64,000 nt of DNA from Bin5 sp034422415 (GTDB lineage Bacteria; Chloroflexota; Anaerolineae; Caldilineales; Caldilineaceae): positions 2,232,001-2,296,000 of the forward strand of contig OZ241871.1 in NCBI GenBank assembly GCA_965202955.1, given 5' to 3'. Each line of letters starts with the position of its first letter. The first letter of the stretch is position 1. The notes beneath the pieces were generated by a model. That model made no database searches. It was not told the origin of the DNA and saw nothing but the letters and a program-made list of their open reading frames with translations. Positions 16,759 to 25,814 of the stretch are shown one piece after another. The translations under genes and the position numbers were made by a program.

Positions 16759-18042
16759 TCACAAGCGCACAATTTGGCGGAAAAACTTGCGATCGATAAC
16801 CCAGGTGTCTGGCTCGGACGGCGCAACCTCCCAGGTCTCGGTTGCACAGTCCTGCTTTCCATCTCCCGGACATAGTAGGACTGTGCAATTCATCGTTGCG
16901 CCGTTCGATTGGGGATCTTTCTCTTGCTCGTTGACTACCGATAGAGGGATAAACTCCAGGTTGTAGTCGGTCATCCGTGGCTTTCCCAGCTGTTCCCATC
17001 GCCTGTAAATGCTCTCCAGCTCCTCATAAAGGGAGGGCGCCTGATCTCCGTAGAGCTGGATTTCGTTTTCGCCCATGAGCACAAAACTCGTCTCATCCCC
17101 AAGCCCTGTGCCTTTCCAACAGGTAAAGGTCCGGCGCGTGTGTGAGGCGAGAAAATAATGGAACTCGAATCGTCCAGCCCACTCATTAGAAGTCACGAGT
17201 GTAGGACCTGGAAACTCTTTGAGGCCTTGAAAAAGAGGATATTCGCGATCTGGCGCAACCGTTCGGATGAGGTGAACCAATTTGCCCTCCTCATCGTCAG
17301 AGGACACGGACCACAGCTCCTGAGGAAACTCGCCACCACGAATCGGCATGAAACTTGAATACCCTACTATCCGTCCTACCACTCGTTCGTTGTCTTTCTC
17401 TACCTGCACCAAAGGGCAATTGCCAACGCCACCGTGAGAAAGAGGGATCAGCATAAATCCATCGGCGGCAAGCTGGGTGAGCCAGTGGGGAGAGAGGTCT
17501 GAACAGCCCACGGTGGCTACAACACGGTCATAGGGCGCATAGGTCTCATAACCATAGAAGCCATCTTGGTGAAGAACATTGATCTCGCCATAACCAGCCG
17601 CTGTTAATCGTTGTCGAGTTTGCGCTACCAGGTCTTCCTGAATATCAAGGGTGGTGATCAACGTGGGATCGGAGACCAACTCAGCCATCAAGGCTGCATT
17701 GTAGCCGGAGCCGGAGCCGATTTCTAATACCCGCATTGTAGACTGTAGCTTCAGAAGTTCCAGCATGTTCGCCACCAATCCAGGCTCCGAGGATGAACTG
17801 GGTTCAGGGTCCCAACGGATGACGAAGGCTCTGTTGGAATAGATCATCGCCAGATGCTCGGGGTTGGCTGCGTCGATCTCCAGGATATCTGGGCTGCTGT
17901 AGGATCCACTGTAGGACTCCTTGATGAGCTGGTGACGTGGAACCTGGCGAAATGCTGTTTCTACGCTCTTTGACTGGATGTAGCCTTCTTCCTTCAATAA
18001 GGCTACATAGCGGTCAATCAGATGTGAAACTTCCACGACCAT
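16759..18042 (-). CDS. PIMT-like / FxLD-system methyltransferase
   Basis: A 427-residue protein. Residues ~20-220 match the protein-L-isoaspartate O-methyltransferase fold: AFRQVPRHQL, the SAM-binding motif VLEIGSGSGYNAA (about 102-114) and PYDRVVATVGCSDLS. The extra ~200-residue C-terminal half is typical of FxLD-type methyltransferases found with modified-peptide loci rather than of the 210-residue repair enzyme. It lies between two ABC exporters on the same strand, so an O-methyltransferase acting on an exported peptide is a reasonable inference, though I see no precursor peptide or synthetase. Near the C-terminus (about residues 379-410) the frame runs through a repeat element (16814-16908), so the original end of the protein has probably been changed. 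Confidence 0.7.
   Translation of the reverse strand: MVVEVSHLIDRYVALLKEEGYIQSKSVETAFRQVPRHQLIKESYSGSYSSPDILEIDAANPEHLAMIYSNRAFVIRWDPEPSSSSEPGLVANMLELLKLQSTMRVLEIGSGSGYNAALMAELVSDPTLITTLDIQEDLVAQTRQRLTAAGYGEINVLHQDGFYGYETYAPYDRVVATVGCSDLSPHWLTQLAADGFMLIPLSHGGVGNCPLVQVEKDNERVVGRIVGYSSFMPIRGGEFPQELWSVSSDDEEGKLVHLIRTVAPDREYPLFQGLKEFPGPTLVTSNEWAGRFEFHYFLASHTRRTFTCWKGTGLGDETSFVLMGENEIQLYGDQAPSLYEELESIYRRWEQLGKPRMTDYNLEFIPLSVVNEQEKDPQSNGATMNCTVLLCPGDGKQDCATETWEVAPSEPDTWVIDRKFFRQIVRL
16814..16908. repeat. Nested inverted-repeat element, copy A (inside methyltransferase gene)
   Basis: The outer arms TCGGACGGCGCAAC (16814-16827) and GTTGCGCCGTTCGA (16895-16908) are complementary at 13 of 14 positions. 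An inner perfect 12-bp pair (TTGCACAGTCCT 16842-16853; AGGACTGTGCAA 16877-16888) forms a second hairpin. The ends are nearly identical, in opposite orientation, to copy B at 18892-18938. It encodes about 30 residues of the methyltransferase C-terminus. Confidence 0.7.
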
Positions 18043-18093
18043 TTTTCTACCTCCGCGAATCGCAACGTGTGATCAGGAGCAAGAATCATGTGT

Positions 18094-20076
18094 TCAGATC
18101 GCCGGTCTGGCGGTTATTGAGCCGACAAAGCCCGTCTTACGCGAGCGATAGCGTCCAGCCTGCATCTCGAATAACGTGGCATAGCGTCCACCCAGCGCGA
18201 TCAGCTCAGCATGGCCGCCTGCCTCAATGATGCGGCCACCTTCGAGCACCAGGATCTGGTCCGCCATACGCACGGTGGAGAAGCGGTGGCTGATCAGGAG
18301 TGTTATCCGATCGCCGGTGAGATCGTGGAAGCGGGTGTAGATCTCGTACTCTGTCTGCACGTCCAGTGCCGCTGTCGGTTCGTCCAGCACCAGAAGCTGG
18401 CAGTTGCGCACGCAGGCGCGCGCCAAGGCCAGCTTCTGCCACTCCCCATCCGAAAGCTCACGACCGCCGAACTCACGGCCCAGTTGCGTGTCCAGCCCGT
18501 CCGGGAGCTGGCGGATCAGTTCAGCGGCGCCAGCGCGCTCGGCCGCGGCGGAGAGACGCGTCGCGTCATGCAGCGTATCGACCTGCCCCAGGCCTATATT
18601 TTCGCCGGCGGTCAGTTCATAGCGCACGAAGTCCTGGAAGATGACGCCCATCTGCCGGCGCAGCGCATCCGGATCATATTCTCGCAAGTCGACGCCGTCC
18701 AGGAGAATGCGGCCGGACGTCGGGTCGTACAGCCGCAGAAGCAGTTTGACGATAGTCGTCTTGCCGGCGCCGTTGCGGCCAACCAACGCCACACACTCGT
18801 CCGGCTTCATAGCAAACGAAACCTCGCGCAGCACCCGGTCGGTGCGGCCCGGATAGCTGAAGGAGACCTGCTCGAAGACGATGCCCTGGAATCGAACGGC
18901 GCAACGATGCCCGCAAGATGGGAGGTTGCGCTGTCCGAGCATCGTGTGGGCCGCCGTTCCGGGTTTAGCGGGCAGCGGATCGACAGGCGGGGTCCGTCGC
19001 CCGTCGACAGGCACACCAGGGTTCGGTAGATCCGGGGGCGCTTCCAGCACCCGAAAAAGGCTGGGCAGAAAGCCAAGCACCAGCGGCAAGAATCCTATCT
19101 CACCGCCCAAGCCCAGCAAGTTCATCTGCAGAACGGTGGCTGCGACGCCGTAGAGCGCCAAGTCGCCGACGGTGCGCGCGCCCTGCGCGACCAGCCACAC
19201 GACGTAGATGTAGACCGCAGACGAGGCAACGGTGGCCAGCATGCTGGCCAGGGCTACGTTGACGGCCAGATGCCGGCGCAACTGGTTCAGTGATTCTGTC
19301 GTGCTGGCGAAGATGGTATCGTAACGCCGGCGGAAGAACGGCCCCAGGCCGTACAGGTGTACATCCTTGGCCGTCTCCGGCGTGAGCAGTACCTCGCGGC
19401 TATACTCAAGGCGGCGCGCCTCCGCAGTCTGGACGTAAAGATGACTGACGGTACGGTCACCGTATTCCCAGTGCTGCCTCATCTGCGGCAGGGTGGCGAG
19501 GATGAGCAGGAAGGGGACGAGGGGATGCAACCCAAGCAACACCAGAGCCAAACCGGTGGCAGTGAAAAGGGTTACAGCCGCCCGCCCACCGTACACCATC
19601 AGGTCCAAAGCGCCGCGCGCGGCACGTTTGCGGGCGCGCTGCAGGTCGTCAGCGAAGCCAGGGTCCTCGAAGCGGGCCAGACCTTGCCAGCGGTTGGCGG
19701 CACGGATCAGTTGTTCTGCGACGTAGCCGGTGAGCCGATCGCCAGCCAGGTTCTGAAAGGTTGTAGAGAAAGGCTGGATGAGTTGCCCCAAGGCCAACGC
19801 TGCCGCCGCCAGTCCGATCCAGGCCAGCAGAGGAAGCTGGATCGCGATGGAATCCAAGTCGGTGAACAAACCTAAGTCGAACGCCGCGCGGTCAATCACT
19901 GCCCGCGACAGCGCAAGTTGCAACGGCAGCAGGAGCGCCTGCAACATCAGCAACAGGAGGATGCCGACCAGCAGGCGAGGGCTGGCACGCCACACCAGAT
20001 GCACGGCCAGCCAGAGGAGTCCCCTGGTCTCTGTGAACTGCTGCATGAACGGCTTCGAATCAGAAGGGATCGACAT
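18094..20076 (-). CDS. ABC exporter with altered signature motif
   Basis: A 660-residue half-transporter: membrane domain (about 1-330), then an ATPase with Walker A (VGRNGAGKTT) near 434 and Walker B (LLVLDEPTAAL) near 565. The signature reads LSDGEWQ rather than LSGGQ, as in subunits of heterodimeric exporters with one degenerate site, so it may pair with the exporter at 14747-16603. Between the two domains is an unusual Pro-rich insert of about 45 residues (NPGVPVDGRRTPPVDPLPAKPG...) that includes the sequence of repeat copy B. The insert sits in a linker, so activity may survive. GAGAGG precedes the ATG. GC content is higher than that of the first exporter. Confidence 0.88.
   Translation of the reverse strand: MSIPSDSKPFMQQFTETRGLLWLAVHLVWRASPRLLVGILLLLMLQALLLPLQLALSRAVIDRAAFDLGLFTDLDSIAIQLPLLAWIGLAAAALALGQLIQPFSTTFQNLAGDRLTGYVAEQLIRAANRWQGLARFEDPGFADDLQRARKRAARGALDLMVYGGRAAVTLFTATGLALVLLGLHPLVPFLLILATLPQMRQHWEYGDRTVSHLYVQTAEARRLEYSREVLLTPETAKDVHLYGLGPFFRRRYDTIFASTTESLNQLRRHLAVNVALASMLATVASSAVYIYVVWLVAQGARTVGDLALYGVAATVLQMNLLGLGGEIGFLPLVLGFLPSLFRVLEAPPDLPNPGVPVDGRRTPPVDPLPAKPGTAAHTMLGQRNLPSCGHRCAVRFQGIVFEQVSFSYPGRTDRVLREVSFAMKPDECVALVGRNGAGKTTIVKLLLRLYDPTSGRILLDGVDLREYDPDALRRQMGVIFQDFVRYELTAGENIGLGQVDTLHDATRLSAAAERAGAAELIRQLPDGLDTQLGREFGGRELSDGEWQKLALARACVRNCQLLVLDEPTAALDVQTEYEIYTRFHDLTGDRITLLISHRFSTVRMADQILVLEGGRIIEAGGHAELIALGGRYATLFEMQAGRYRSRKTGFVGSITARPAI
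18892..18938. repeat. Inverted-repeat element, copy B (inside ABC exporter gene)
   Basis: TCGAACGGCGCAACGATG at 18892-18909 matches the end of copy A exactly on the other strand, and TGGGAGGTTGCGCTGTCCGA at 18919-18938 matches its other end with one change. The inner hairpin of copy A (about 48-50 bases) is absent here. The arms pair at 12 of 14 positions. The element lies in the linker-coding region of the exporter gene and keeps the frame open. Confidence 0.7.
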
Positions 20077-20228
20077 CAGGGCCTCTCTCCAAGAAGGTTA
20101 AGATGTCAGTGGATGCAACAAGGCTTGCGGCGTATGCGTTCAGATGTCTGTTGGCGCGTCTGTACGCCCCCACAGCAGGCTGTCCTGGTCGGGGCGCTTC
20201 AGAACGCGAATGTGAAGGCCCTAACTCA

Positions 20229-20948
20229 TCAGCCTTCAGCTACGCGCCTGCTCATCTTCCGGACCTGCGGCGGCATCCGGTCGCGCACGCTGCGCTTCAT
20301 CAGGTGCCAATGTCCGGCCGCCGGGTCCATCCAGTGCGCGTGATAGGGGACCGACAGGCCGACGCGCTGCTGGTCGTGCGTAACGTTGGCCCCGCCGCGA
20401 TGCCAGATACTGCCATGAAAGATGACGACCGATCCTGCCGGCCCCTCGGCCGACACGCGATGTCTGTAGTCGACGTCGGGACGGGGCGCCCGGCGCGAGT
20501 GGTGGCTGAAGGGGATGAGCTGCGTGCCGCCATTCTCGCGGCTGAAGTCGGTCAGCATCCACAGGCTGTTGGTGATGAAGCAGGTGTCGGGCACCGGCAG
20601 GCCGGACTGGGGAAACCAACCGACGGGCACATCGGCGTGGAAGCTCGGCGCCGGCGCGCCCGGTTTGATCCAGAGTCCGCCCACCTCGGCCAGCTGAAAG
20701 TCAGGGCCAAGCAGGTGACGCGCCAGCTCGAGATAGACCGGGTTGGTGACGAGCGGCACGAATATATCCTGATCGTCGTTGTTCAATACGTTGCGCAGGT
20801 TCTGGATCAGTTTGTCTGCATCCGCCTGCCGGCCCATGATCTCCATCAATCGTTCTGCCATGCGGCCCGCCTCAGCCGGAGAGATCAGGTTGTGAATGAT
20901 GACGAAGCCATACTCATCCAGCTCCCTCTTCAGCTCCTCAATGTTCAC
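20229..20948 (-). CDS. Phytanoyl-CoA dioxygenase (PhyH) family protein
   Basis: About 239 residues. The N-terminal PhyH helix (LKRELDEYGFVIIHNLISPAEA) and the iron site are intact: HAD in PSFHADVPVGW and the distal His in IFHGSIWHRGGANVT, followed by Arg for 2-oxoglutarate. I chose GTG at 20948, preceded by AAGGAGG at good spacing, over an ATG 45 bases upstream. It is the most diverged of the PhyH genes here and follows two others on the same strand, with 102 bases between. It probably hydroxylates a small molecule; the substrate is unknown. Confidence 0.85.
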   Translation of the reverse strand: MNIEELKRELDEYGFVIIHNLISPAEAGRMAERLMEIMGRQADADKLIQNLRNVLNNDDQDIFVPLVTNPVYLELARHLLGPDFQLAEVGGLWIKPGAPAPSFHADVPVGWFPQSGLPVPDTCFITNSLWMLTDFSRENGGTQLIPFSHHSRRAPRPDVDYRHRVSAEGPAGSVVIFHGSIWHRGGANVTHDQQRVGLSVPYHAHWMDPAAGHWHLMKRSVRDRMPPQVRKMSRRVAEG

Positions 20949-21050
20949 TGGGGCCTCCTTGTGCGGTCCACGCTTCACGCGCCTGGTTGACACCGGACCG
21001 GTTGCGGCAACGCTGTCACAGGTTGTTTCAGCGCAGCGCAGGACCCGAAT

Positions 21051-21851
21051 CTAGGCCGGCTCGGCAGCATCATCGGGAATGTGCTCCCACAGCTGTTCCA
21101 GATGACGTTTGCGACTGGGCGCAGCCGTGCCGAGGAGCGGCCCGCCGGGTTCGCCGAACACATCCCGTTTCGAGTAGCCGTGGTTGCGAACGACTTTGAG
21201 GAAATGTTGCAGCGAGTCACCCGTGTGCCGTTCGGTGAAGACCATGGTGAACATGCGGCGCCGGTCGCTGCCGCCCCAGGCGCTGTGCTTGGTCGCGTGG
21301 TTGAAAACGGCCACGTCACCGGGTTGCGTCTCCAGCGCCAGCGCCGGCACATCGCTGCCATGGATGCCGCCCCAGGGGCTGTCGCCGGTCAGCTCGCGAT
21401 GGATGACTTCGGCATAGGGCTCGCCGGCGCGGTGGCTGCCGGGAATGACCCGCAGCGCGCCGCTGTCGCGCGTCATCGGGTCAAGGTAGATGGCGAGCTT
21501 GTAGAAGGGAATCGGCGGCGGCCATGCAGTATCGGAATGCCAGTGTGTGTCGCCCGAATAGTAGTTGGCGTCGCTGTTCCAGTACTGATAGTCGTCTCCG
21601 AGAAGGCTGGTGGCGATTCCGGTGATGCGGTCGTCGTCCAGCAGCGTACAGAGGTAGGCGTTGTGGTTGAGTCCCGGAACGACGCAGAACCTGCTTGAGC
21701 CGTCGTGTTCGGCGCCGCCGCGGCTGGTCATCAGCTCCTCGAAGGCTGCGGTGACGCGGTCGATCCGGTCGTCGAGCAGACCGGGCAGGTGCAGGTAGCC
21801 GAATGTGTCCATAAAGGCGAGTTGGTCTTGGCTAAGCTTGATGGCGGGCAT
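21051..21851 (-). CDS. Phytanoyl-CoA dioxygenase (PhyH) family protein
   Basis: About 266 residues with an intact iron site: HSD in THWHSDTAWPP and the distal His in FNHATKHSAWGGSDRRRMF. This arrangement resembles the intact enzyme at 13362-14171 (HSSWGG, then RRMFTF), so the two are probably paralogs. The ATG at 21851 follows AGGAG; a longer frame upstream is an artefact of overlap with the next gene. It lies 25 bases after the neighbouring PhyH gene and is likely co-transcribed with it. Confidence 0.88.
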   Translation of the reverse strand: MPAIKLSQDQLAFMDTFGYLHLPGLLDDRIDRVTAAFEELMTSRGGAEHDGSSRFCVVPGLNHNAYLCTLLDDDRITGIATSLLGDDYQYWNSDANYYSGDTHWHSDTAWPPPIPFYKLAIYLDPMTRDSGALRVIPGSHRAGEPYAEVIHRELTGDSPWGGIHGSDVPALALETQPGDVAVFNHATKHSAWGGSDRRRMFTMVFTERHTGDSLQHFLKVVRNHGYSKRDVFGEPGGPLLGTAAPSRKRHLEQLWEHIPDDAAEPA

Positions 21852-21876
21852 GATGGCGACTCCTGTGCGTTTTTGG

Positions 21877-23082
21877 TCAGCCCCAGCTGGCGATAAACTC
21901 TTCGACGTCAAGATTGGCCGGCATTGCGTAATAGAGGTAGCGAGAGCGCCGTTCCGGCCGTCCAGGGACCTCCTGCAGTGTATCCGCCTGGAGTCTGGCG
22001 TCCAACGCCGCAAACCGTTGCCACAGCGCGCCGGTCTCCGACGCAGTGAAACGACGCGCCAGGTCATCGTAGAAGCAGCACATCGGCACATTGGCCGGGA
22101 TGGCGCGTGCGCGCGCTTCCAGGGGCAGACCGGCCACGTCGGGCCGGTGCAGGGTGCGGATATTTTTGGCCAGCTTGGAGAGCAGGACTGCACAGACGAT
22201 GCGGCCCTTTGCGCCGGGATGCAGCTCGGCCAGCCTGGCGCGAAAGGCGGCCGCGTCGCGGTCCAGGACTGCGCGGAGCGTCGCTTCCACCAGGCTTCGC
22301 TCCTGCGCCAGCCGTTCGGCCCAGCCTTCGAACGTCTGCCGGGCGGTTGGCGAAAGGTGCTGGCAGAAGCTCATCGCGCGGTCGAGGTCCCAGTTGCAGC
22401 TCTGCGGATTGTAGGGGTAGAGCGGGCCGCCGATCGAGCGGAAGCCGCCGTGGATCGTGCGCCGCAGCTTTGTGCCGTAGTTGCTGCCCCAGTGGTGGTT
22501 CAGATTGATATAGACGACGCCGTCGCCGGCGTTGAGCTCGACCGGGATGCCGCCCGGCAGCGGCTTGCGCGGGTCCTCTTGCAGCTGGCGGTCTTCTTCC
22601 GCGGTGTTGGGCCGGCGGAAGCTCCCGGGCACCAGCCACAGCACATTGTCGTCGTAGAGGGGGATGTTCCACTGCACGTAAGCGGGCCCGTTCTCGAGCA
22701 GGTCCATCTGCAGGCCTTGCAGGGGCGCCATGTTGGGCGAATCGAAATCGCGGTGCCACTCGGCCGGCCCGTGGTCGCGGGTCGGGCTGCACATCACCCA
22801 CATCTCCGTGACGGCCGCTTCCGGCCCGCGCATCAGCTGTCGGCTTACACCCAGCGTGTTCTCGTGCAGCCAGAATTCGATTGTATTGGCGGTGGCGTCG
22901 TCGTCGACGGTATGGTTGGCCGTCAAGCGCGGCTGCCGCCCGCCCGACAACCACGCCTGCCCGCCCTGTCGTTCGACGAGGGCGTCGTAGCTGGCACGCA
23001 GCTCTGGCAGCAGCTCCGGCGGGATCACTTCGCGTAAGATGATGTAGCCGTCGTCCATCAGCTGTTGCGGATCAACCTTCAT
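21877..23082 (-). CDS. PhyH-type dioxygenase, long form
   Basis: A 401-residue protein, about 130 residues longer than the other PhyH proteins here. The N-terminal half has the dioxygenase fold with HRD in AEWHRDFDSPN and a distal His in YINLNHHWGSNYG, followed by Arg. The C-terminal ~150 residues are helical and not recognised. AAAGGAG precedes the ATG. It lies between the GH127-like gene and another PhyH gene on the same strand, and may oxidise a product of that hydrolase or an unrelated metabolite; nothing in the sequence decides this. Confidence 0.82.
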   Translation of the reverse strand: MKVDPQQLMDDGYIILREVIPPELLPELRASYDALVERQGGQAWLSGGRQPRLTANHTVDDDATANTIEFWLHENTLGVSRQLMRGPEAAVTEMWVMCSPTRDHGPAEWHRDFDSPNMAPLQGLQMDLLENGPAYVQWNIPLYDDNVLWLVPGSFRRPNTAEEDRQLQEDPRKPLPGGIPVELNAGDGVVYINLNHHWGSNYGTKLRRTIHGGFRSIGGPLYPYNPQSCNWDLDRAMSFCQHLSPTARQTFEGWAERLAQERSLVEATLRAVLDRDAAAFRARLAELHPGAKGRIVCAVLLSKLAKNIRTLHRPDVAGLPLEARARAIPANVPMCCFYDDLARRFTASETGALWQRFAALDARLQADTLQEVPGRPERRSRYLYYAMPANLDVEEFIASWG

Positions 23083-23246
23083 GAGCAGCTTCTCCTTTGC
23101 GTCGCGCTGGCAGCGGGCCGGTGTACAGGTGATGATAAGGCGCCTGGCGTCCTTCGCGCCGGGCGCGCCGCGGGCGCATCTGCCTCTCTGTCACCGGAGC
23201 AACCGGACCGCAAGTCCGCGGTTGACAGGGTGAATGTGAACGTGGT

Positions 23247-25085
23247 TCAAATTGTGTCCCCGCTCCTTTCACGCGCGAAAGAGCCGAGCAGCGTCTGCAC
23301 GCGCGCCAGATAGTTCCCGGTCTGCGTGTGATCCAGGATCCAGGTATCGTTACGCACTTCGTAGGGGACATTTCTGACCCTGGACGGTGTCCAGCGGTCC
23401 GTGATTTCGGAGATGGGAACGAGGAAAGCGATCTGCCACAGTTCGTCATCCGGGGCGGCCGCTCTTGCTCCTTCCTGCCACTGCCTTGCCAGCGTCATAA
23501 AACAGATACCGGGAACCGAGAGTTCTTTTCGACCCGGAACTGCAATCTGGGCTTTGGGAAGGAATAACTCTCCATTCTCCCGTTGAGGAACGACCAGTTC
23601 GGCCCTGTGCCACTCATACATCTGATGGATGGTAAGCGAAGGGTCGAGCATCAGCACGAGCGGGCCGTAGAGGAGCGCGGCGAGCTCCACCTTGCCGGCA
23701 GCGGCAGGCGCATGTGTCATGGCCGGCGCGGAGAAGCCATTCTGATCGCCGGGCACAAGTCGGAGATAGGGGTCGAAACCGATTTCCACCACATCCCCAG
23801 GCTTCCAGTTGCGTTGGATCGATGCGTAGCCCTGTGCCGGTGTGACGGCATGGGGTTGACCATTGAGGGTCATTTGGAAGGAGCGCGTCCAGTGGGGAAC
23901 TCTTATGCTCAGGCCGAAGGAGCGCTCGCCTTTCGGCTGGAGCTCCAGGCGCGTCCCGGGCTCTGAAGGGTATGTCGTAATCTGACGCAGGCGGACCTCT
24001 CCATCTTTCAGGGGGACCACTGCTTCAGAAGGCGCAAAGAGGTTGACGTCAATGCCGTCATCGTCGTGGGTGTAGATGAACCTGGCGGCCTCCAGGAGCG
24101 TTCGGGGGCCGTGCATGGAGCAGCACCACCAGGCCACGTCATCACGCGACAGGTCTGTTGGATCTGCGCGAATCGAGCGGTAGGTACAGAATCCTCCGCT
24201 GTGCTCCTGGTCGAAGTAGAGGTGATTGAGCAGCGTATGCTCGGCCACGTCCATATATTTGGGCTCTCGCGTTGCCTGCCACAGACTCAACGAGAGGCGG
24301 AACCAGTCGGCGATTGAGCAGGTCTCATCCCTGGTCTCAAATGGATAGGTAGAGCCTTCACTGATACCGCCCGAGACCCACATATTGCGCTGCAGGATCC
24401 GGTCCCAGACATTCTGTGCGTGCTGAAGGAATTCCGGTTTTGCGGTGGCCGCGAACAGGTCGACAAACCCGCGCATTGCCAGGAGATATGAATGCGTGTG
24501 ATAGCTGTGCTCCTCGCCGCCGGGGTCGCCGAACTCCGGATCGACTTCGACCCGTCGCGGGAGCTCTGCGGCGAACCTGAGGTAATCGCGGTTGCCGGTG
24601 GCCTTCGAAAGCGCAACCAGGCCCTCCAAGGGGGTCAACATCCAGTTCCAGGTCGTGTCTGGGGGCAGGTTGGCGCGATAGAAGTCGCCCAGCCTTTTGG
24701 CCGAATCAAGGGTTTGAGGGTCTTGGGTGGCTTCCCAATAGGCCAGCAGGCCCAGCAGGGCGCGGCTGCCGCCAAACCATGTGCCGGAAGCGAGCCGCGT
24801 GCTGAAAAAGCCGTCCGGCTGCTGGGAATGCAAGAGGAGTTGGGCCGTTTCATCGAGAATTGGCGTGTGATCTTTGCCGTACATCGTCGCTGCCGCAACG
24901 GTATCGACCCAGCGGCCCAGGCCGTCAACGCCCCAGGTCTGGGTATGGCCTTCGCCGCTCAGGATTCGCTCTCTCACGGCCAGGAGATGACTGAGGCTCA
25001 GTTCGATACGGGTGTCCAGCTGTCCGGAGACGTTTACGGAACGAAGGTCGACGGGAAGTGGATGACGATCTGTTCCAGCCGTCAC
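23247..25085 (-). CDS. GH127-like (DUF1680-type) glycoside hydrolase
   Basis: A 612-residue protein with an (alpha/alpha)6 barrel region and a beta-sandwich C-terminal part. The GH127 zinc and nucleophile residues are visible: ETC (RDETCSIADW) near residue 252 and the Cys-Cys pair (WWCCSMHG) near 320. No signal peptide is seen, so it is likely cytoplasmic. It starts with GTG after AAGGAGGG. It is the first gene of a minus-strand group with three PhyH genes, and is only distantly like the GH127-like protein at 2299-4140. Beta-L-arabinofuranosidase is the family reference activity; the true sugar is unproven. Confidence 0.78.
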   Translation of the reverse strand: MTAGTDRHPLPVDLRSVNVSGQLDTRIELSLSHLLAVRERILSGEGHTQTWGVDGLGRWVDTVAAATMYGKDHTPILDETAQLLLHSQQPDGFFSTRLASGTWFGGSRALLGLLAYWEATQDPQTLDSAKRLGDFYRANLPPDTTWNWMLTPLEGLVALSKATGNRDYLRFAAELPRRVEVDPEFGDPGGEEHSYHTHSYLLAMRGFVDLFAATAKPEFLQHAQNVWDRILQRNMWVSGGISEGSTYPFETRDETCSIADWFRLSLSLWQATREPKYMDVAEHTLLNHLYFDQEHSGGFCTYRSIRADPTDLSRDDVAWWCCSMHGPRTLLEAARFIYTHDDDGIDVNLFAPSEAVVPLKDGEVRLRQITTYPSEPGTRLELQPKGERSFGLSIRVPHWTRSFQMTLNGQPHAVTPAQGYASIQRNWKPGDVVEIGFDPYLRLVPGDQNGFSAPAMTHAPAAAGKVELAALLYGPLVLMLDPSLTIHQMYEWHRAELVVPQRENGELFLPKAQIAVPGRKELSVPGICFMTLARQWQEGARAAAPDDELWQIAFLVPISEITDRWTPSRVRNVPYEVRNDTWILDHTQTGNYLARVQTLLGSFARERSGDTI

Positions 25086-25814
25086 TGTGCCCTCCTTGGG
25101 ATGTCGCGGAGATTCGGTGCCGGTCGTTGTTGCCGGGAACAGCTGCTGACGATGGGGTAGATGGACTGCCGGAATTCAGACATGGCATAGACGGCAAACC
25201 TGAAGTGCGACACCTGAAGGGGTGGTCCACCGGCCGTCCTCGACTGGAATCGCAGTGGCGAAAAACGACTCACAGAGAGGGGTGAGACTGACGGATCGAT
25301 ACAATTATATCATCTTTGATTGTCGGTCGATAGCTGTGCGCTTTCACCGTATCGCAGGCGGCCGGCGGTCGTGCAGGCTGACCCAGCGGGGTCTGGCGCG
25401 GACAGCGGAAACGTGAACGGCCCCAGCCGGGCGGACAGTTCGAAGAAGCTCGTGCGGCTGAGCGGGAGGGTGATCGGCGTGGGTGTGGAGAAGGTGGGGG
25501 TTGGACAGGAGGAAGTCATCAGGCGCCCACCACAAGAGCCATAGACGAGATACGCCGTCCTTTCCCAGCCTACTGCGGGCGGTTATGCTCGCAGCGGTGT
25601 TCCTATTTCGGTGTAAGAGTTCACCGCTTTTGGGAGTTGTCGATTGTCCCCTCATCAAGGCTCATTTCTTGCTGCCCGTCCACCTTCCAGGACATGCGGC
25701 CGCACAACAGGGGCCGGGGAACGGCAGCAGAAAGGGGGATAGTCTACTTGTCGTTCGCGGCGAAATCAAGTATGATAGAGTTAAGAAGCATTGTTTTTTA
25801 AGGAGAACGCCCAT
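25086..25814. other. 729-base divergent intergenic region
   Basis: The left part is the leader of the minus-strand GH127 group, with a perfect TATAAT on the minus strand at 25304-25309 but a poor -35. The right part carries a good plus-strand promoter (25748-25776). Between them I see short Pro/Ser-rich open frames on both strands without ribosome sites and no recognisable gene or RNA. Confidence 0.45.
25748..25776 (+). promoter_or_regulatory. Sigma-70-type promoter for the tmk/darA operon
   Basis: TTGTCG (25748-25753) and TATGAT (25771-25776) are separated by exactly 17 bases and lie about 40 bases before the first gene. Transcription would start near 25783. Confidence 0.6.
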
